Notes: generated by a model not told the origin, from the sequence alone. Positions 17,629 through 27,326 are shown, numbered from the stretch's first letter. The stretch is 34,020 nucleotides of DNA from Candidatus Daviesbacteria bacterium (GCA_021731695.1 JAKFWZ010000080.1:1-34020), one strand, 5' to 3'. Made by a program: numbers and translations.

Positions 17629-20600
17629 TCACCAATCCTTAAACCTTTCTGCATATTTTTCATAAACTTCATCCAAACTTAAATTGACAACATTTTTCCC
17701 GGAATTAGAAATTTCAATTTTTTTAGAATCAACAACTTCTCCTATTTCAGAAATTGAATTTCCTTCCATAATTTTTTCAAATTCTAATTTACGTTTCGGA
17801 TCCACTGAAACCAAAATTCTTCCCTGCGATTCCGAAAACAGCGCAAAATCATTCCTTTTTACATTTCCTTCGAGTTTCGATAAATCGATAGAAGCTCCAA
17901 TCATTCCGGCGAGTGATGATTTTGCGAGAGCAACTGATAGCCCTCCAATTCCCAAACCAATTCCCAATGCAATTAAGCCTTTTTCCAAAGCTTTTGCATA
18001 TGCTAAATATAATTTTAAATTTTTATCTGCATCAACTTTTGGAACTGAATTTCCAACTTCGTTTATGCTTTTGTAATATTCACTTCCTCCTAATTCTTCA
18101 TTAGTTTCACCTAAAACATAAATTAAATCACCCGAAATTTTAAAATCTGGTGTTGCGATTTTTTCGATATTTTCAACAATACCAATTGATGAAATTAAAA
18201 GTGTATACGGAACTGAAATTTTAATTGAATTCCCTTTTTCGTCAAATCCATTAAAATCATTAAACATTGAATCCTTGCCTGAAATATAAGGAGATTTGTA
18301 CGAAACTGCAAAATCATAAAGCGCTTCGTTTGCCCTCTTGAGGGCAAACAAACTTTCAGGTTCGTTAGAAGATGCCCAACAGAAATTATCAAGCAATGCA
18401 ATCTTATCCGGATTGGCTCCTGAAATAATTGCATTTTTAAAAGCTGTATCGATTGATGCAGCAGCCATCCAATACGTATCAATGTCAGAGTACGAAGGAT
18501 AAAATCCCTGTGATAAAACCAGGCCTTTTTGTGAAGTTAATAAAGGCCGCACAACTGTTGAATCAACGTTAACTCTCCCGCGTCCAGCGAGCGGATAAGT
18601 GACAGCAGTTCCCTGAACTGTATGATCATATTGTTTTGAAATAAATTCGAAAGACGATATATTAAGCCTCCCCATCATTTCCAAAAAGATTTTTCCCATA
18701 TCTTCAGGTTCTGCGAATTTTGGTTCCACTAGATTTTGTTTCTTGTATCTTGTTTCTTGCTTTCTTACTGGAAGTCCTTCATGCAAAAATTCTAAATCTA
18801 AATCCAAAATTGTTTTGCCTTTAAATTTAATTTCGCATTTTCCTGAATCTGTAAATTTTCCGATTTCCCATGCATCAACTCCCCGGCTTTTCATTAACTC
18901 TTCAAATTCTTTCCATTTGTTTTGCGGAATTGATAAAACCATTCTTTCCTGAGATTCTGAAATCCATATTTGCCACGGCGAAAGGCCTGAGTATTTTAAC
19001 GGCACTTTCTCTAAATCAACTTCAACCCCGCCTGATTCCCTCGCCATTTCTCCAACAGACGATGAAAGTCCACCAGCTCCACAATCTGTTATTGAATCAT
19101 AAAAGCCCTTATCCCTCGCTTCTTTAATAATCGCATCCGAGAATTTCTTTTGAGTAATCGGATCTCCAATTTGAACAGCGGTGGACGGAGAATCAGCACC
19201 CAAACCTTCTGATGAAAATGTGGCTCCATGAATCCCATCAGCTCCTACTTTTCCTCCAACCATTACAACCAGATCTCCGGGTTCTGCTTTTTTGGCAGTT
19301 GCAGATTTATCTCCAATTTTTTTAGGAATTAAACCAACAGTCCCTGCAAACACCAACGGCTTTCCTTTATACCTATCATCAAAATATAAAAACCCTGTCG
19401 GCGTGGGGATTCCCGATTGATTTCCACCGGCATTTATGCCGGAAACAACTCCTTCCAAAATTCTTTTTGGCGAAAGCATTTTTTGCGTTAGTAGTTTATC
19501 TTTAAAAATCGGCTCTTCATCTTCAGGATCTCCAACCATAAATCCATAAGTATTAAAAATTGGTTTTGCACCTAAACCAAAGCCGATTGCGTCACGATTT
19601 ACTCCAACGATTCCGGTAATCGCTCCACCAAAAGGATCGAGGGCTGAAGGTGTGTTATGAGTTTCAACTTTGTGTGTTATCAGAAAATCGTCATCGAAAT
19701 TTATAGCACCGGAATTATCATTAAAAACTTTTGCTGTAAAATCTTTTTTGTTAATTTTTTCAGTAGCTCCCTTAATGTATGTTTTAAATAATCCGTCTTT
19801 TACATCATCAATCGGATCTGCAAAAATTGTATGTTTACAATGCTCACTCCAGGTTTGAGCTAAAGTTTCAAGTTCAATATCGGTCGGATTTCTTTTTTTT
19901 AATTTAAAATAAGTTTGAATTGTTTTTAAATAATCTAAGTCTAAAGCGAGCGGGCCGCGCCTGCTTCCATCTTCATTTTTAATTCCTAACTTTCCGATTT
20001 TTTTTAACTCTTCATCTGGGACATTTAAATCTACGTAATCTGTATGGATCCCCGCCTTCGCGGGGACAAGCTTTACTTTTGGTACATAAAAATCCATTCC
20101 CGAATCTTTTTGATATTGACCAGCAGATTTAATAGAAACCCTTTGGATCAACGGATTAATAAAAGAGTTCACTATTTCAGTAACCTCATCTAAGGAAAGT
20201 TTTCCTGTTATAAAAATTACTTGAGAAGAATAAATTCCTTCATCGTCTGAAAATTTGATTTTTAAATGATCTTGCGCAGATTGTTTTGTTGTATTTCCAA
20301 CATTATCTGTAACCCCCGGTAAAAATCCTATTTCAATTGCAAAGTCAAAAGATATGTCATTCAGAGCCCCGCTTTTGCGTGACGTGGAATCTTGATTCGA
20401 CAAATTATTTTTTAATCGAGATTGCGACGCTTCGCTCGCAATGACACCTCCGTGATCTTGCTTTGCAATGACAAACGTTTTACCATTTTCTACTCTGATT
20501 TTTGAGTACTCAGTTACTGGATTTATAAGAATTTCTGCAACGGATTCTAACTGATTTTCAGACAATTTTTTGTCGACTGTATATATATCAACGATCTCAA

Positions 20601-20703
20601 TTTTATCTAATTTAAATTTTGGAAAGAGGGTTTTTAGAGTTTTTAGCCGTACTGCGTTTCGTGTATCGGGGACTTTAGAATATACGGCAATTCTCGAAAT
20701 CAT
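17629..20703 (-). CDS. purL: Phosphoribosylformylglycinamidine synthase, PurS-like N-terminus fused to PurL, several in-frame repeat insertions
   Basis: LAQTWSEHCKHTIF, THKVETHNTPSALDPFGGAITGIVGVNRD, DCGAGGLSSSVGEMA, GKDSMFNDF; no C-terminal glutaminase. Confidence 0.95.
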   Translation of the reverse strand: MISRIAVYSKVPDTRNAVRLKTLKTLFPKFKLDKIEIVDIYTVDKKLSENQLESVAEILINPVTEYSKIRVENGKTFVIAKQDHGGVIASEASQSRLKNNLSNQDSTSRKSGALNDISFDFAIEIGFLPGVTDNVGNTTKQSAQDHLKIKFSDDEGIYSSQVIFITGKLSLDEVTEIVNSFINPLIQRVSIKSAGQYQKDSGMDFYVPKVKLVPAKAGIHTDYVDLNVPDEELKKIGKLGIKNEDGSRRGPLALDLDYLKTIQTYFKLKKRNPTDIELETLAQTWSEHCKHTIFADPIDDVKDGLFKTYIKGATEKINKKDFTAKVFNDNSGAINFDDDFLITHKVETHNTPSALDPFGGAITGIVGVNRDAIGFGLGAKPIFNTYGFMVGDPEDEEPIFKDKLLTQKMLSPKRILEGVVSGINAGGNQSGIPTPTGFLYFDDRYKGKPLVFAGTVGLIPKKIGDKSATAKKAEPGDLVVMVGGKVGADGIHGATFSSEGLGADSPSTAVQIGDPITQKKFSDAIIKEARDKGFYDSITDCGAGGLSSSVGEMARESGGVEVDLEKVPLKYSGLSPWQIWISESQERMVLSIPQNKWKEFEELMKSRGVDAWEIGKFTDSGKCEIKFKGKTILDLDLEFLHEGLPVRKQETRYKKQNLVEPKFAEPEDMGKIFLEMMGRLNISSFEFISKQYDHTVQGTAVTYPLAGRGRVNVDSTVVRPLLTSQKGLVLSQGFYPSYSDIDTYWMAAASIDTAFKNAIISGANPDKIALLDNFCWASSNEPESLFALKRANEALYDFAVSYKSPYISGKDSMFNDFNGFDEKGNSIKISVPYTLLISSIGIVENIEKIATPDFKISGDLIYVLGETNEELGGSEYYKSINEVGNSVPKVDADKNLKLYLAYAKALEKGLIALGIGLGIGGLSVALAKSSLAGMIGASIDLSKLEGNVKRNDFALFSESQGRILVSVDPKRKLEFEKIMEGNSISEIGEVVDSKKIEISNSGKNVVNLSLDEVYEKYAERFKDW
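18738..18758. repeat. Heptad tract GTTTCTT GTATCTT GTTTCTT inside purL
   Basis: Encodes KQETRYKKQ; similar heptamers at 10578-10598. Confidence 0.8.
20046..20067. repeat. GGATCCCCGCCTTCGCGGGGAC hairpin inside purL
   Basis: Encodes VPAKAGIH; same core as 23674-23698. Confidence 0.85.
20355..20445. repeat. 91-bp composite GTCATT...AATGAC element inside purL
   Basis: Reverse complement matches the module order of 5606-5679; encodes VIASEASQSRLKNNLSNQDSTSRKSGALND. Confidence 0.92.
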
Positions 20704-20751
20704 TAAGTTACAGGATAATTTTAACCGAATTTAGCTTCAAAAACAAGGGCA

Positions 20752-22401
20752 CTAGTAATGCCAAAAGGTTCTTTCGTTTGTAAACACCATTGGAATTCCT
20801 GCTTTATCAGCGGCTTCTATCGAAACTTTATCATTTATCGATCCGCCTGATTGAATAATTGCACCAATTTTATTCTTACCCGCTAAAGATACGACATCAT
20901 CAAAAGGAAAAAACGCATCTGAAGCGAGAACTGCTCCATCACAATTTTCCTCCCCCGCAAGTTCCATTGCCATTTGAGCAGCTCTATAACGCGAAGTTTG
21001 TCCTGTTCCGATTCCTGTAGTTTGCGGTAAAGTTTTATGCATAATGATTACCGTATTTGAACGCATTCTTCTAATAAATTTCCAGGCAATTTCCATTTGT
21101 TTAAGTTGCGCTTCTGTTGGTTTTGTTTTTGTTACAACGGTCCATTTTTTTTGCCCCATATCAGTTTGGGAGTCAACAGATTGATAAACAAATCCTCCGA
21201 TAATTTCTTTTAGACTTTTTTCCTTTTCCGATGATTTTTTAATCCCCGATAAAATATAAACTCCCATACTTTTTCTAACCCCAGTTAATATTTCTTTTGC
21301 TTCCCCGTTAATCCCCGGCGCTGCAACAATATCAAATAACCCCTTTCTTTCATCCTTAAACGATGTAACAACTTCTGCGGCTTTCTTATCAAAAGGTTTA
21401 TTAGAAACGACAACTCCGCCAAACGCCGATTCAGGGTCTGCATCAATTGCGCGTTGCAATGCTTCAGCCTGTGTAGAGCCCAAAGCAATCCCACATGGGG
21501 TATTATGCTTTATAACAACAGCCGCGGGCTCTTCAAAAAGCCTAACTGCTTCTAGCCCTGCGTTAATATCTGTAACGTTCATCATTGATAATTCTCTTCC
21601 GGCAATATGCTCAATATTTTCAAAAGGCGAATTCGAATTTGGAGTTAAATATAAGGCGGCAGTCTGGTGAGGATTTTCACCATAGCGTAGTTCTTTAATT
21701 TTTCTGCCCGCGATTGTAAGCTCTTTGGGATATTCCTTGTCATTCCGGTGAAAACCGGAATCCAGGCTATCTTTACTGGATCCCGAATCAAGTTCGGGAT
21801 GACTAATCTGTTTTCTAAAAAAATTCGCGACCTGAGAATCATAAAATGATAAATGTTCAAAAGTTTTTGCTGCAAGTTCCTTTCTAAAACTCTCACCATT
21901 AGTTCCCCTCTCCTGAGGGAGAGGGCTAGGGAGAGGGATATTTTCAGAATCTTTCAAAAACTCAATAACTCTTTCATAATCTTCCGGATCACAAACTGCT
22001 AAAACGCAGTTATAATTTTTTGCTGCAGATCTCAACATCGTTGGCCCGCCAACATCAATATTTTCTATCGAATTTTTTTCTTCAAAAGGATATAAATTGC
22101 AGACAACAATTTCTATATTCGGCAAACCCAATTTCTCCGCTTCTTCAACTTGCTTAGGATTTTTTCTGTCATATAAAATTCCGCCTTCAACCTGATATGA
22201 AATTGTTTTTATTCGTCCATCTAAAGCTTCAGGATTTTTTGTGATTTCCTCAACTGGTGTAACTTCGATTCCTGCGTCTTTTAGGGTTTTAGCTGTACCT
22301 CCTGAAGATATAAGGAGATACCCAAGAGAACTTAACTCTTTGGCAAATTTTTCGATTCCTGACTTATCAAAAACGCTTAGCAAAGCGTAGTTTGCGCTCA
22401 T
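20752..22401 (-). CDS. purH: Bifunctional AICAR transformylase/IMP cyclohydrolase (start MSANYALLS)
   Basis: ALLSVFDKSGIEKFAKEL, LRYGENPHQTAALY, VVIKHNTPCG, DAFFPFDD; two repeat-derived insertions. Confidence 0.95.
   Translation of the reverse strand: MSANYALLSVFDKSGIEKFAKELSSLGYLLISSGGTAKTLKDAGIEVTPVEEITKNPEALDGRIKTISYQVEGGILYDRKNPKQVEEAEKLGLPNIEIVVCNLYPFEEKNSIENIDVGGPTMLRSAAKNYNCVLAVCDPEDYERVIEFLKDSENIPLPSPLPQERGTNGESFRKELAAKTFEHLSFYDSQVANFFRKQISHPELDSGSSKDSLDSGFHRNDKEYPKELTIAGRKIKELRYGENPHQTAALYLTPNSNSPFENIEHIAGRELSMMNVTDINAGLEAVRLFEEPAAVVIKHNTPCGIALGSTQAEALQRAIDADPESAFGGVVVSNKPFDKKAAEVVTSFKDERKGLFDIVAAPGINGEAKEILTGVRKSMGVYILSGIKKSSEKEKSLKEIIGGFVYQSVDSQTDMGQKKWTVVTKTKPTEAQLKQMEIAWKFIRRMRSNTVIIMHKTLPQTTGIGTGQTSRYRAAQMAMELAGEENCDGAVLASDAFFPFDDVVSLAGKNKIGAIIQSGGSINDKVSIEAADKAGIPMVFTNERTFWHY
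21739..21803. repeat. GTCATTCCGGTGAAAACCGGAATCC...GGATCCCGAATCAAGTTCGGGATGAC inside purH
   Basis: Two hairpins with shared GTCATT/ATGAC termini; encodes SHPELDSGSSKDSLDSGFHRND. Confidence 0.92.
21905..21940. repeat. CCCCTCTCCTGAGGGAGAGGGCTAGGGAGAGGGATA element inside purH
   Basis: Encodes IPLPSPLPQERG; related to 17476-17628. Confidence 0.85.
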
Positions 22402-22484
22402 ATTTGTTTTTGCAAACTGTGTAATGATATGCGAGTTAAAAGAAAAAAACAAGAATAAGATTTCTTTTTACCGCTTTGTGTTAA

Positions 22485-22656
22485 TTGCGAGCATGAACGC
22501 AGCGCCGTATAGAATTCTGAAGTGAGGTATCAGGGAGTGTCGGCTTCAGCGAAGCTGAAGGCCGAAGTGGGGGTCCCGATTACCGAACTGAAGAATTTAG
22601 GCGACCGTTCCTGTCTCGCAGAGTTTTGATACTTTTGCGGTCAAAAGTACAAGAAA
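22485..22656 (+). repeat. Long repeat element, copy C
   Basis: TGCGAGCATGAA...TATCAGGG...GGGTCCCGATTACCG...GAGTTTTGATACTTTTGCGGTCAAAAGTACAAGAAAG; same landmarks at 32203-32408 and 32424-32596. Confidence 0.75.
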
Positions 22657-22657
22657 G

Positions 22658-22689
22658 AATCAAGATTGCGACACTTCGTTCGCAATGAC
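22658..22689. repeat. Half copy of the GTCATTGCGA...GCAATC element
   Basis: aatcaagattgcgacacttcgttcgcaatgac abutting copy C. Confidence 0.85.
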
Positions 22690-22696
22690 TAAAAGT

Positions 22697-24373
22697 TTAT
22701 TCTAAAAACTTCTTTATTAATTGATTAGTCGAAGAGTCATGTTTCATTTCCGCAGATTCCCCTTCAATTTCCCCCAAAATCTTTTTGGCTAAAATTTTTC
22801 CAAGTTCTACTCCCCACTGATCAAATGAATCTATCCCCCAGATTACACCTTGAACAAAAACGCTGTGTTCATAAAGCGCAATTAGTTGGCCTAAAGAGTA
22901 AGGCGTTAATTTATCAATCAAAATAGAATTTGTCGGACGATTCCCAGGCATAACTTTATGAGGTATTAATTTTTCCTCAACCCCTTCGGCTTTTAATTCC
23001 TCTGCTGTCTTTCCAAAGGCGAGAGCTTCGGTCTGTGCAAAATAATTTGCCATTAATTTTTGATGATGATCTCCTATCGGATTTAGCGTTTCTTTAAAAC
23101 CAATGAAGTCGGCAGGAACTATTTTCGTCCCCTGATGCATTAATTGAAAAAATGCATGTTGTCCGTTCGTTCCGGGTTCTCCCCAAATAATCGGACTTGT
23201 TTGAAAATCAACCGGCTCACCATTTTCGGTTACAGATTTTCCGTTAGATTCCATAATTAACTGCTGTAAATATGCGGGCAAACGAAGCAAGTACTGATCA
23301 TAGGGAATTATTGCCTGAGTCGAAAAGTTAAAATAATTATTATTCCAAATACTAATAAGCCCCATTATCACCGGAAGATTCTCATTTAACGGTGCGGTTT
23401 CAAAATGTGCATCAACCGAGTGGAATCCTTTTAACATTTCTTCAAAGTTTTCGTAACCAATTGCAATCATTAACAAAAGTCCAATCGCACTGCAAAGGGA
23501 ATATCTTCCGCCGACAAAATCCCAAAAAGGAAACATGTTTTCTCCTTTAATTCCAAATTTCTCAACTTCTTCTAGGTTTGTTGAAAGGGCAATAAAATGT
23601 TTCGCCACAATTTCATTTTTCTTATCATCATCCCCGACCCGTTCAGGTAACCATGTGTTTCCGTCTGTTAATTGGATTCCCGCCTCCGCGGGAATGACAG
23701 AATGCAAAATCCAATTCTTTGCAGTTTGAGCATTTGTCATAGTTTCCTGAGTTGTGAAAGTTTTAGAAGCCACAATGAAAAGTGTTTCTTCAGGGATTAA
23801 ACCACGAACAGTTTCTGCAAAATCAGTTCCGTCAATATTCGAAATAAATTTTATATTAAGTTCGCGATCAGAATAAAATTTTAGTGCTTCATACGCCATG
23901 ACTGGCCCTAAATCTGATCCTCCAATTCCGATATTTATTACATTTTTAATTTTTTTGCCCGTAAAACCTGTAAACTCTCCGTTTCTTAAAGACTCTGAAA
24001 AATTCTTCATGCGAGTTAAAACATTTGAAATTTCTTCATCAATATTTACCCCACCTAAAACAATTGATTCGTGTGCTGCGTTTCTTAAAGCAACATGCAA
24101 AACTGCACGATTCTCACTTAAATTAATTTTTGTGCCAAGAAACATTGCCTTTATTTTCTGTTTTAAACCTGCCTCATTAGCTAGAGCTAAAAGCGACTCA
24201 AAGCCTTCCGATTCAATTCTGTTTTTGGAAAAGTCCAGGAAAATGCTTTCAAATTGCAATGAAAATTTTTCGCCCCGAGCCGGATCCGAAGCAAACAAAT
24301 CCCTAAGGCTTTTATCTTTAACCTTCGAGAAATACTCCAACAGTTTAGGATGCGAAGATAAACGGGTTAGCAT
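22697..24373 (-). CDS. pgi: Glucose-6-phosphate isomerase (ORF begins 24391; ATG 24373 preferred)
   Basis: [51 protein letters not shown]; repeat insertion [11 protein letters not shown]. Confidence 0.94.
   Translation of the reverse strand: MLTRLSSHPKLLEYFSKVKDKSLRDLFASDPARGEKFSLQFESIFLDFSKNRIESEGFESLLALANEAGLKQKIKAMFLGTKINLSENRAVLHVALRNAAHESIVLGGVNIDEEISNVLTRMKNFSESLRNGEFTGFTGKKIKNVINIGIGGSDLGPVMAYEALKFYSDRELNIKFISNIDGTDFAETVRGLIPEETLFIVASKTFTTQETMTNAQTAKNWILHSVIPAEAGIQLTDGNTWLPERVGDDDKKNEIVAKHFIALSTNLEEVEKFGIKGENMFPFWDFVGGRYSLCSAIGLLLMIAIGYENFEEMLKGFHSVDAHFETAPLNENLPVIMGLISIWNNNYFNFSTQAIIPYDQYLLRLPAYLQQLIMESNGKSVTENGEPVDFQTSPIIWGEPGTNGQHAFFQLMHQGTKIVPADFIGFKETLNPIGDHHQKLMANYFAQTEALAFGKTAEELKAEGVEEKLIPHKVMPGNRPTNSILIDKLTPYSLGQLIALYEHSVFVQGVIWGIDSFDQWGVELGKILAKKILGEIEGESAEMKHDSSTNQLIKKFLE
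23674..23698. repeat. GGATTCCCGCCTCCGCGGGAATGAC hairpin inside pgi
   Basis: Encodes VIPAEAGIQ on the minus strand. Confidence 0.92.
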
Positions 24374-24381
24374 CAACAGAA

Positions 24382-24410
24382 AGTATGTCAAAGTTTGAGA
24401 GTTGATTCAA
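24382..24410 (-). promoter_or_regulatory. Putative pgi promoter TTGAAT-17-CATACT, 8 nt before ATG 24373
   Basis: -35 lies in the palindrome TTGATTCAA shared with zwf. Confidence 0.5.
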
Positions 24411-24430
24411 GCCCTGCCATGATGTAAATT
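24402..24430 (+). promoter_or_regulatory. Putative zwf promoter TTGATT-17-TAAATT with TG extension, 4 nt before ATG
   Basis: -35 overlaps that of pgi; predicted start at or near ATG 24435/24438. Confidence 0.5.
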
Positions 24431-24434
24431 AAGC

Positions 24435-25889
24435 ATGATGTCAGAAACCTTCACGCTCATCATTTTTGGAATTACTTCGAACCTCGCACAAAAATATATT
24501 ATTCAGGCGCTTTACGACATGGAGGAAAAAGGCGTTTTGCCTGAAAAGATGACTGTCGTCGGGAATGCCAGGAGAGAATTAACAGATGTAGAGTTTAAAG
24601 ATTTTATCCGTGACGCGCTAAATAAAGAAAATAGACACCACAAACACGAATTCAAAAAGGAAGTTATTGAAAAATTATTAAAAAGGATGCACTACGTTGC
24701 CGGACATTTAGACAATCCTGATTACTATACTAAACTAAGAAATTTTCTGGATAAGATCGCAAAATCCTCAAAAGGAAAGGACGACAGAATCTATTACCTG
24801 GCAACATACCCCGACTTGTATCAAAGTATTTTTGAAAATCTGAAAACCCAAGGATTAACGGATGAAACACACGGATTTGTAAGACTCATGATTGAAAAGC
24901 CTCTGGGACATGATTTTATGTCAGCAAAGCATATTAATGATTTGATGGCAAAATATTTTAAACAATCTCAAATTTACAGAATGGATCACTATTTAGGTAA
25001 GGAAACTTTGCAAAATATTTTAACATTTAGATTTGGAAACGGATTATTCGAGCCTTTAATTAACAAAGATTACGTTGATCATATCCAAATCACAGCGAGC
25101 GAGGATTTTGGGATTGGTGCGCGGGGAGGATTTTATGATGCTGTTGGGGCGTTAAGGGATGTTGGTCAAAACCACCAAATGCAGATGCTGGCTTTTGCCA
25201 CAATGGATGAACCGAGGGCGTTTACAAATGAAGCAGTGACCGAGGAAAGAATTAAAATTCTTAAGGCTTTAAAACCAGATTCAAAAGATGTAGTTTTTGG
25301 GCAATATGAAGGATATAAAAAAGAGGATAATGTCACGCCAGATTCAAAAACAGATACATTCTATGCATTTAAAGGAGAATTAGATAACGCGAGATTTAAA
25401 GGTGTGCCAGTTTATGTCAGAGCTGGAAAGCAGTTGGCCCAAACAGTTACTGAAATTTCGATAGTTTTTAAAATCCCTGAAAACAGATTATTTAAAAATC
25501 TTGACAAGGGAAAAGAGCCGAATGTTTTGATTTACAGACTTCAACCGAATGAAGGAATTGTTGTCAGATTTTTGACTAAAAAGCCTTCTACTATGGAACT
25601 TGAGGAAAATTTTTTGCAATACTGTTACAAAATCGAGACAGAGCATTCACACTACATTCCTGATCCATACGAGAGATTAATACTGGATGCAATAAAAGGT
25701 GATCAGACTTTCTTTGCAGATGCAGAAGAAATTGAAACAGCCTGGAAATTTGTTGACACTTTAATTGAGGCAAAAGATAATCCTGTTGAATACAGAAAAG
25801 GTTCATGGGGACCGAAAGAAGCTGATGAATTGATTAAAAAAGATGGCAGAGAATGGTTAATGCCATCAGATGCCTTTTGCAGGATTTAA
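24435..25889 (+). CDS. zwf: Glucose-6-phosphate 1-dehydrogenase
   Basis: RMDHYLGKETLQNILTFRFGN signature; RAGKQL. Confidence 0.96.
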   Translation: MMSETFTLIIFGITSNLAQKYIIQALYDMEEKGVLPEKMTVVGNARRELTDVEFKDFIRDALNKENRHHKHEFKKEVIEKLLKRMHYVAGHLDNPDYYTKLRNFLDKIAKSSKGKDDRIYYLATYPDLYQSIFENLKTQGLTDETHGFVRLMIEKPLGHDFMSAKHINDLMAKYFKQSQIYRMDHYLGKETLQNILTFRFGNGLFEPLINKDYVDHIQITASEDFGIGARGGFYDAVGALRDVGQNHQMQMLAFATMDEPRAFTNEAVTEERIKILKALKPDSKDVVFGQYEGYKKEDNVTPDSKTDTFYAFKGELDNARFKGVPVYVRAGKQLAQTVTEISIVFKIPENRLFKNLDKGKEPNVLIYRLQPNEGIVVRFLTKKPSTMELEENFLQYCYKIETEHSHYIPDPYERLILDAIKGDQTFFADAEEIETAWKFVDTLIEAKDNPVEYRKGSWGPKEADELIKKDGREWLMPSDAFCRI

Positions 25890-26131
25890 CGCATTACCTT
25901 TTGACGTAATTCCATGATTACATGTCCTAGAGGCGGACTCGCATCTGGGGTGAAAAGTCTTCCACCTTCGTAGTGAGAACTTGGCCCTAGCGCTGCTAAA
26001 ACTTTGCTCGCACCCACTTCATTGTGAACAGGAAGCTGGCGGTGGTAGATAACAGTCACTACTCTTCTTCCGCCGTTTACCGGAGGTTTGTCTAAAAAAT
26101 CTACTTTTGTAAATGTTTCTGGGGTCAGCAT
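25886..26131 (-). CDS. Hypothetical protein, 81 aa
   Basis: Open frame in an otherwise vacant interval between zwf and gnd; no family recognised. Confidence 0.45.
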   Translation of the reverse strand: MLTPETFTKVDFLDKPPVNGGRRVVTVIYHRQLPVHNEVGASKVLAALGPSSHYEGGRLFTPDASPPLGHVIMELRQKVMR

Positions 26132-26234
26132 ATACGTTGAATATATTCCTAAGTTTAGTCAATGTCAAGATTGTGTCAGAAAAAAGTAAAAGTTTTGTAA
26201 AGATTATTGGCCATTAAAATTACTATTTAGTTTA

Positions 26235-27152
26235 TCAGGATTTTTTAACTGAGTGACCGCCGAACTTTCCCCTCATGGCTGAAACTGCCTTGTTACGAAA
26301 ACCGTCTGGAGAATTTTCATCAACTTCTCCTGATTCAACTCTAATCTCAAATGATTCCTCAATTACTTCCGCATCCACCCCTAACTCTTCAGCAACTTTT
26401 ACAGTCCACTCTCCTTCACCCGTATGATTAATTTTTGAGGAATACTCGGAAAGCTCAGGATCTTCCTCCAATGCTTCTCTGGTCCAACCAACCAAGCGGG
26501 ATTCTATAACTGATTTATTGTTATAAACTCTAAATACATCATTTAAATCCAGATCAAAATCTGAAGCTTTTAAGATTGCAGCGCCTTCCGCTATCGCTTC
26601 CATCATTCCGTATTCAATTCCGTTGTGAACCATTTTCGCGAAATGCCCGGCTCCAACTTTTCCAAAATGTCCCCAAGCATCAGGCGCAGATGCTTTTTCT
26701 ATTATTTCCTTTATTCGCTTAACGTCTGCCTCATCCCCTCCTATCATTAAACAAGCTCCGGTTCTCGCACCTTTTGGTCCGCCTGAAACCCCGATATCCA
26801 TAAAATGAATTCCTGTGGGCTTTATCTTCTCTGCCCTTCTTAAAGTGTCTTTATAGAACGAATTTGCCCCATCTATTAAAAGGTCACCTTCACTCATTAA
26901 GGGCAATAATTTATCAATATATTCATCTGTTGTCTCACCCGCCGGAAGCATTAACCAGATTATTCTTTCACCTGCAGCACCAGAAGTTTCAATTACATCT
27001 TCAACATTTTCAACAGTTTGCGCCCCCGCAGCTTTTACTTCTTCGCGGGGCTCAGGAGAACGATTCCAGGCAACGATTTCAACTCCTTTTTCAAGAAGAT
27101 TTAAAACCATGCCTTTACCCATTTTTCCTAAACCGATATAACCAATTTTCAT
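26235..27152 (-). CDS. gnd: 6-phosphogluconate dehydrogenase, short (GndA-like) form
   Basis: KIGYIGLGKMGKGMVLNLL, DIGVSGGPKGARTGACLMIGG, HFAKMVHNGIEYGMM. Confidence 0.92.
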   Translation of the reverse strand: MKIGYIGLGKMGKGMVLNLLEKGVEIVAWNRSPEPREEVKAAGAQTVENVEDVIETSGAAGERIIWLMLPAGETTDEYIDKLLPLMSEGDLLIDGANSFYKDTLRRAEKIKPTGIHFMDIGVSGGPKGARTGACLMIGGDEADVKRIKEIIEKASAPDAWGHFGKVGAGHFAKMVHNGIEYGMMEAIAEGAAILKASDFDLDLNDVFRVYNNKSVIESRLVGWTREALEEDPELSEYSSKINHTGEGEWTVKVAEELGVDAEVIEESFEIRVESGEVDENSPDGFRNKAVSAMRGKFGGHSVKKS

Positions 27153-27326
27153 TATTTAAGAGGATAACTTAATACTGATAAAACTGCAATGGACTTTAAA
27201 AACAAAATCTGGAAGCGGCATTGTCAGTCCAAACCATAACAAAAATCACATGATCATGTCATTATTGTTGCGATCTGTCTCCTCCTAAAAACCTTACTAT
27301 CTATACTGTATACTTAATTATTACTT

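Noticed and set aside
17249-20000. Several plus-strand ORFs opposite purQ and purL, and 18195-18482 in another minus frame
   Set aside because: Shadow ORFs of well-supported genes with low-complexity hydrophobic or Ser/Leu-rich translations.
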